Source: a virus. Taken from it: a stretch of DNA of 64,000 bases. Positions 28,301-37,300 of the stretch are shown here, in pieces. Both the position numbers and the translations under genes were made by a program. Numbering within the stretch: position 1 is the stretch's first letter; each line of letters starts with the position of its first letter. The DNA lies in the IMG/VR virus record IMGVR_UViG_3300035703_000049, positions 1 through 64,000 of that record, one strand, 5' to 3'. The notes below the pieces were generated by a model that did no database searches, had not been told where the DNA came from, and saw nothing but the letters and a program-made list of their open reading frames with translations.

Positions 28301-31300
28301 GAACTTTTGTTATTTCTCCGTTAACAACAGTAGCATCTAATGTTGTACCGCTTCCTGTTGTACCAACTAAAGTTAATGTAGGAGGAGCAGTATATCCTTC
28401 TCCTGAATTATGAACTAAAATTGATTCTACTTCTAATGTAAAGTTGTTTAACCAAGCAGAATACTCAGGACGTTCAAATATTATGTCATCAATTTCATCT
28501 AACCCAGTTGGACTACGATACTTACCATTTGTTTCATTGTAGTAAGCAGGTATATCAAAATCTGTTACACCTGTATTAGCTGTATCTAAACCTTCATGAC
28601 TGTTAACAAATTCGCGTATTTTTGTATGATAAGGTTTAATTTCTTCAATATATTTGCGTAAATTATCTTGTCTATCTTTTTGTAAGGTTGGTATTTGACT
28701 AATAGCTTGTTGATTACGGTGTTCAACTTTAATAAAACTTGTCTTAAAAATATAATCAACATACTTTTGTTCAGCAAGTAGATGCTGCATCATTAATAAG
28801 AACCAACGATTCTTTTCAATTTGTTCAGTTCCTGAGAATATGTCATTATAAACTGAGCGAAGTATGTTTTGTATTTCAGCAGTTGGCCAATCATCAAAAA
28901 TTTGTATATCAAATGTTTCAATATCAAATCCTTGTGCAAATTTTGTTTGATCCCATATAGCATCAATTATTTTATAAGTAGCTGATTCTTGCTTGATTAT
29001 CTCATAGTTATTATTTGTATATTGTAGTATTACGTATCTACCATTGCCAGCATCTTTTACTTTTACAGTGTCCCCTTCACTTGGGATAATGCTAATAAGT
29101 TGATAACTAAAATCAATAGTATAGTCAGTTACAATTGGATCTATCGCACCTGGTTTTAACCAATCAGCAGTTGTTATATATCTTCTATTATCAAAACTTT
29201 GAACTTTCTCAAGTATCCAATTATTATTAACTTTTTTATAGATAGTCCACTTATCACTTACTTCTTCATCAACTTGAACTAAAACTCTATAGTTTTCAGG
29301 ATAAAGTGAAATATTTAAATATCCTAATTCTGTTCTATCGTTCACTACTTCATCATAAGCATCTGTATAAACGTTCGGAATTTCTTCAAAAGACAATAAG
29401 TTAGTTGTATTTTTATTCTCTCTTGCAGGTATACGACTCAATATTAAATTGACATATTCAACAGCAGATTTTAATGCTGATTTTCTATCTCTATATATTG
29501 TTTGACGTGGTCGGTAAGCAATTCCATATTTTTCACCTAGTGTTAATTTAGGATCTGGAACTAAGTTACCTTGTATATCAGAACCTGCTAAACTGTCAAT
29601 TAATTTTTGAACAACTCTATCATTTGGGATACTTTGTGCATCATTTTCTGATATAAGTTGGAATTCAGCATGTATTGAATTTTCATTGAAAACAACATCA
29701 TACTCAATGCTTAAAACTATATTTTTATCTTGTAGTAAGTTTGAACAATTATAAAGAGCTACTGCATTTGATGCTACAAAAGCTATAAACGGTACGCCAG
29801 TTGAACGTGGATTAGCAATTAAGTTTTCTAAATCAACTGTACTGTATCTACGATTCTTAACGTTTGGTATTGTTCTTTTACCTGCGACCCAATAATAATA
29901 TCTATTAGTTACTATTCCAGTATTTGGATCAATATCAGATACTAGATTAAAATTATTTGATCTTGGGAAAGAAGTTGGATCTTTTTCATCCACAAATTGT
30001 GTAGGAGGCAATATACTTTCTGCCCATTCATAACAAATAATAGTTGATCCAGGAAATGCACTGTTCCAATTTATTCCTCTGTTACTAATGTTCCCTTGTT
30101 CGTAATCAATCCATCTAGTTTGACTAATATCCCACCAAACTTGACCTACGTGTTCTTTACCCCACACTCTTCCAGAAGAATTATTGTTGTAAACTGCTGG
30201 ATCAAATGATGTTTGATACGTTATTTCTTGAGCTGCTAAACCGCTTATTTTTCCTTTTACTGGATCAATAAAATCTAAATCAGTAACAATTTGTTGTGTT
30301 TCTTTGTTATAAAGGAAAACACGGTTAATAAGGTTAATGTCAACTTTAGGACTATTACTTCTAATAGTGTTCCATGGTTTTTTATTTTCATTGTTGTTAA
30401 ATGAGAATATCAAACCTGTATTGTTTCCAGTTGTATCATCGCCTGGAGCACCAATATAAATTGTACTAGCGTTAATTGCTATTGATTTACCGTATTCATC
30501 AAAGCTATCAATTAATGGATTGGTTAGTTTTTGTGCTGACACAAATTGTCCTGGATTTGTAATTGATGAATTTGCTACTGGTATAAATTGATACATCCAA
30601 GCAGCACCGCTTTGCTTTTTAATATCATTAAAGCTAGTTGCGCGTGCATCAAAGTAAGTTGTTTTGTTATCAATAGTTGTTTCTAATCTTGTACTTGCGC
30701 GTGCGCTTCCAACTACTAGTATATCTGCTTCTGGACCAATTGCAAGAGATTTACCAAATTCTACATAATGATCATCTGTTGGGCTGTTAATAGTTTGTTG
30801 ATGAGGGAATATTTCTAAACCAATATCAACTAATGGTTGACCTAACGCTGAAGTTATCAATAATCTTTCACCAGTTATCAAACTGTTAGTTTCTAAGTAA
30901 AGATATCCGTTATCGTTTATTGCTGTGACACCTGGGATAGCTGTCTCATTTATTGCATCAACAATTGCATCTAAATCATACCCGGTTTCAAGGAATACAA
31001 AAAAGTCATTTATAACTAAAACACTATCATCCGTTATAATTGGATCTTGTACGGTTCCCGTAATTACACCAAAGAAACGACCTTGATTAATAAATCTATA
31101 AACTTTTCCTGAATTTATCTTACCACTATCTTTTCTTGGTGCACCGATGTATACAGAGCAATTAGTTGGGCATACTTGTATGCTTTCGCCAAATCCAGAA
31201 TCATCTTCTAAATCATCATTAGCGGATTCTAAAGTTAACTCAGTAGTTTGAACTACATTGTTAGTTTCAATTTTTACTAAAGCGCCGGCATCTGGAGGAG

Positions 31301-34300
31301 TAAACAATGTTATTGTATCAATTGTATAGGTATACTCTTCACCTTCAACTAACTTTTTATTGTCAACGTAAACGTATGGCATACCTAAAATATTAGCGGC
31401 AGTGAAAAATTCTACCGTATCACCATCTGCATAGTAAGTTTCTGCAAGTCTATCAAACACATAAACTTTGCCTGCGTTTTCTGCTAATATTGTGCTACCA
31501 TCTTCATCTATTATATTTGTGTTTGGTGCACCAATAATGATTTGTCTTCCGCCATCGGTTAATTCTAATGATTGTCCAAATCTATCATCAACATTAGCAC
31601 TATCGCTAGTGAAGGCAGTAACTAATTCAAAGTGTGTTCTTTGCTCAATGTAAATCTCAACATTAATTGGAGGCACATCATTAAAAGTAACATAATATTG
31701 GTTTCCAATTAGGTCTAATGTATAATCTCTAAATGGAACTTGTATTACACCATCAACTTCAACAAATAGTGCATATATACTTGTTGGTGTTGCGTTATCA
31801 CCTGTTAGACCGTAAGACACTGTTGAACCATCACTAATTATTGTTTGTTGTGGTAACCCTCTCGATACAGTAACAACTATATTACTTCCAAATAAAGGAG
31901 CTGCTGATAACACTAAGTTGCTACCAACTAAAGTATAATCAACGCTTGGTATTAGTGCAATCCCATCTTGTGTAACTATAACATTAGCTACATCATTTGG
32001 ATTAGCAACATCTCCAATTAAAGCAAATATAGTTGAACTACCATCACCTGTAAACGTTACACTCGCTGATGGTAATATAGAAACAAATCTTCTTTGATAA
32101 AGATATACATATCCTTCATCTGCACCTGGTTGACCAACTGCTAGCCAATTTCCGTCATTACTCAGTACAACATTATATCCAAATTCACCATTTAAGTCCA
32201 GTGTATCGGAAGCGATAATTTGTTGAGTTCTAAATTCGCCTGTTTCTGCCGATGGTGCAAGTATTACAACAAACCCTATATCGTCTGAATTTGGGGCGCC
32301 AGCTGCGAAAGTTGCATCATTACTTGCAGAAACAGATTCGCCAACTCCAATAACGCCAACACTATCTGTGGTTAAATTAGCTATTTCTTCTAAAGATCCG
32401 TTAGTAGTAATACTGTAAATTACAACAGAACCAATACCATTATTTGATCCTGGCCTACCGGCTATCATATAATAATTTTGATCATCTGTATCAACAGCAT
32501 ATCCTAGATTATCATTTTCATCAGCAAATGTAGCGCGATAGTTTGTTCCAACTTCCCAAACTTTTTGATTTTCGTAGATTCTCCAACCATTATTGTTTGC
32601 ATTGTCAATAAAGAGTTTATCACCTTCTTGCCAACCTTTGAGTGGTTCTTGTGCTGCAACATCCTGAGATGAGTTAAACTTCATACTCTTTAATTTAAAA
32701 ACAAATCCGCTGAATGGATTAATTTGTATTGATCCGTAACCAGTACCTACTACAAAAGTTCTTGCATCAACAATAGTCGTAACAGTATAAAATCCAAAAA
32801 CATTTGGATTAGTGTTGTCTGATTTAATAAAAATTAGATCATTTTTTTCTAAGTTATGATTGTTAACACAACGTATTGTAGCGTTACCATTTGAAATAAC
32901 ATTTAGCGATTCTAAACGTATATCAGTTTCATCAATGCGATAAACATTCCATTGATTGTTTCTATCTGCTGCTATCCAAATTAAATCACCTGCACCAACA
33001 TCACTTCCTGTTACATAAGAATTTAATGCAGCGCGTGTTGGACTAGCGTAGTCGACATCAGATAATTGAGCATATCCTGCTGTATATAGATCATTAGTAT
33101 TTTTACTATATTCTCTATTATTAATAAAGTTTTTATCATAAGGAACATGCTTTATGAATATATCTTTACTCTTTAAACCTTTGTGACCGTTTGGAAATGC
33201 ATCGTTGTCGCCTAATAACTCAATTACTAGAGGATCTTTAACTGCCCAACTTTCATCTAGCTCAATTTGTAAGTTGCGTGTGTTATCAGTTGAACCATAC
33301 GTACCTAAACGTAATGCCCATTCTTCATAAGAGTTAACAATACCACCAAAGTTATCTACTTTAGCTTTAAGCAGTTTATCTAAGTTTGAGTTAGTTCCTT
33401 TTTGACTAAGCATGCCTTGATAGAACTTAAATTGGCTAGTGTCACTGATACCTAAGTCTTCCATGTAACTTCTAGATTCAAATCCAATTAAATTCTTAGC
33501 TAACTTTTGTGCATCTTGCTCTAAGTTAACTTGATTTGTATCATAGTATTGCTTAAACAATCCTGCTCTGTTTGCTAAGTTTGGCAACAATCCTTTCTTA
33601 ATAGTATTGTAATCAATCTTAATCCATTTATCTAATTCAAAATTAATGCTTGCTGGTATCTTATCGCTAGCAGTGAAGTATTCTTCTTTAAAGAATATGA
33701 TGTCACCTTTATTGTAGTTTACGCCAGATTTCCATTCTTCAACATTATCTTCGTTAATAACGAATCCAGCTGCGCTATAAGATCCATCCCAATCATTAGT
33801 TTTAAATCCTTGAATTCTTAAACGGTGCTGTCTATCACCAATAATTGGTTCGTAAATGATATCATTAAATCTTGTTATGTTGTTGAATAATAGTATGTGT
33901 TCATATTCAACAACATCCAAATCTATCAAGTAGATGCCATGGGTGTTATCAATCTTTGCGTTAAAGTCTCTTCCGTTTCTATATACAGTATACTCGCTCG
34001 CACGAACAATTTTAAAATCTTCATCAAGTATGCGTGTGCTAAGTGGGCGATTACTTAATCCATCTACAACACCAAATGCGCTGCGATAATTAATTTTACT
34101 ACCAACTGGGCTCAAACTGATTGCTACATCAACATCCCATCCCTGTTGTACATAGAATAAAAACTCACGCACAGCAAGATCCCAATCTAGATACCAACTT
34201 GCGTCTTCATCTAATTTGTCAGTAAATTGAAAACCTTGTCGTGTTAGGTAACGACCATAGCTTATTAAGAAATCACCAACTTGATCAATACTAAAGAATT

Positions 34301-37300
34301 CAGTACCGTAAGGAACCCTATAAAGTTCTCCAGTACCATCGTTGTACTTTATAATTGCTAACTTACCAACTTTAATATAAGTTTTATTTTCGTTTTCTGC
34401 ACTTGCTTCTATAGTAAAATATGGTTTATTATCATCATACCCAGTTACGCTATAACCATCAACTGTTTTAGTTACGATAACACCACTGTATGTTAGATTA
34501 AATATTGGTGCACTCTTGTTTAATACAATATCAAAATCATCATCTGGGATAATAACACCTGGGTTATTGCTCGCTGGGGTATATTGCTCAGTAATAATCT
34601 TTAAGTATTTTTTATCAGTATAACCAGCAACTTTATATCCTAGTTTTGATTCTAGTTTTCTAATAATTTGACCAATATTTTTAGTAATGTCAAGTCCGCG
34701 ACACTTACAATAATCGCTTATCCAGTTAATATAACTGTGAACTCGTGCAACATTACCTTCTAGATCAATTTCATTTTGTACAAATTCGTTAGAGAAATCT
34801 CTAATTCCCGTCTTGCTAAAAATTCTTTGCTCGTCATCTAAATCAATTATTTGATTGTTTGTATCTATATTAACACCAAAATATTCTGCTGGTTTCATTA
34901 AAGCAATAGCAAGTTGAATTACGAATGGATATTCACTGCTTTGTCTCCATGCATTTTCAACTGGTCCGATATCACCAAACTTAAAGAATCCACTAACATC
35001 AAGCTCGTTTATATCTTTTGTTACACAATCAATTGGACTTAAAAGTTCACCGCTGCCATCAACAGGAAGTATTTTACTTAAACTAGGTCTTTCGAATCTA
35101 GCATCAATTCCTGCTCTTTCTCCAAATAGTATTTTACCAGCTTCAATATCGTCCCATAAAACAGTGTTGCCACTTGTGTATGGAGCAGGACCATAACTTT
35201 CTTCCCACCAATCTGGTTTATCAGCAAATCCTAACATTTCCCAAGGACGAAGGTGAGGTGCATCTGTATCAAAGTAATATTTGTAAATACCTCTCCAACT
35301 TGAAGCAGGCATTAATTCTCCATCAACACGATTTGTAAATCTACCATAGTTGTAAGTGAAAGGATCGTTTGCTACAAATTGTCTGTAATCGCTTACTGCT
35401 ATTGCATTTGCACCAGACCATGCGCTAAAGTGACTACTTAAAATACTGTTAAATTCTGCTGTAGTGTAATCTGTTTGTCTAAATGCACCTGCGATATAAT
35501 CCCAAATATCAAAACGATTAACATCATATTTTACTTTAATATTATTGTATATTCTTGTTTCAAATTCCAATAACACAGCATCTCTAATATCACCAAACAA
35601 AGCAGTTAAACTACCGTCATGTCCGCGAATCATTTGACGTGTATTTTCACCGTAACCGTCATTTACTATCATAGGAATATACAATGGATATAAACCTAAC
35701 TTAGTCGGAGTAGCAGGAATATAACTACCATCAGTAGTAGTGTATTCTCTAATTTCAAGAATATCACCTTCAACAAGTGTTATTGATGTTAAATCTAATT
35801 CAATAACAGGACGAGTTGTTGAGAAAATATAATCTCTGTTTATCAATAATTGAACATTATTTAGATATACTAAAACTGCTTTATTTGATGCAACTGTTGG
35901 ATCAAATATTTCTGTAAGATCATAGGTATCTAAACGATTATCAACTACTTGATAAATTCTTCTTGTATAATCGTTACCATAAGGTATCATATCGCTTGTA
36001 AAATAAGGGAAATTCTTATTTTTATTAGCAACAATTTCAGATAATGCCCTATCTAAAGTTTGATTTGCAGGTTCACCAACAACATATAGTTCGTTTATTA
36101 ATTGTAGTAATCTATTTTTGTATCGAGCATATTCTCGTTGAGCATTAATAGTTGCGTTAACAAAATTTGCTTGCGGAGAATTCAAGAAGAAATTTGCTAA
36201 ATGTGATGCGCCATCATGCTGTAATATATTACCTCTAAATGTTTTTACATCCAGTGTATCTCGTAAATTAAATTCTGATAAAGACTCATCACTTAGGTTT
36301 GGTATATCTTCTAAACACTTGATAATATGAGTACGCATTTGACCAAGTGTAAGTTCAGTAATTTCTTTGTTAAAAGGATTATTAGTGTAGTTTAATGGTG
36401 GTTCATAAACACTATTTTCATTTGATTCCAAAGACGCAACTTTAATATCAATCTTATCACCAACATTTAAATTTCGATCTAATAGTAGGTATGCTATGTT
36501 ATCTTCAATTTGAAGATCGTAGTGATTTGTATACAACAAATTATTGTTAACATAAACTATAACGTTTGTTAACATCTCTTGATTTGTGCCCATTGGAAAT
36601 GCATTAAGTCTAAACAAATTTCTTTGATATTCTGTCGCAAAATATGTTTGTAATTGTAGTTGTCTAGATTTTTGTCTAACTTTTCTCCACTGATTTCTAA
36701 AAGTAAAAGTTCTATCTGGGGCATTAACTTTTACTTTTCCTCCAATAGTTGATTTTGTAATACTTTGTTGATTTTGACGATATATAAAAGAATCTTTTGT
36801 AATAAAATCAGAGAATACAATGTCACCAATATTATTAATATTACGATACTTTAACTTAAACCCAAGCACAGGATCAACTATGCTAGTACCAGTTTCATAA
36901 CCAAATAAGTTGTTTCCATTAAACGTACTACTAGTATAAACGTTTACGTCACCAAAACTTTTTTTGTTTTGATCATATAAATCAAATTTTGGTGATTGAT
37001 TAACTTTAGTCTTTTGTTGACTAACAACCCAAACACCATTTACAAAATGATAAGTTTTTCCTTGATTGTTTAAACCTTGCTTAATTAAAACAGTGTCGCC
37101 TTCAACAACGTCGTCGCCGTCATCTGCTAAAACCAAGTGAATTTGATCTTCAAATTCAATGCTAACTGATATAATAGATTCGTCAGGTGGTATAGTTGAT
37201 GAAAATACTAAACTTTGTGTACTTGCTACATATGACCAAAAATAACCTTGTGCACCTGCGCTAATCCCGTTTACAAAAACCTTTAATCTTGAAGGTTCAT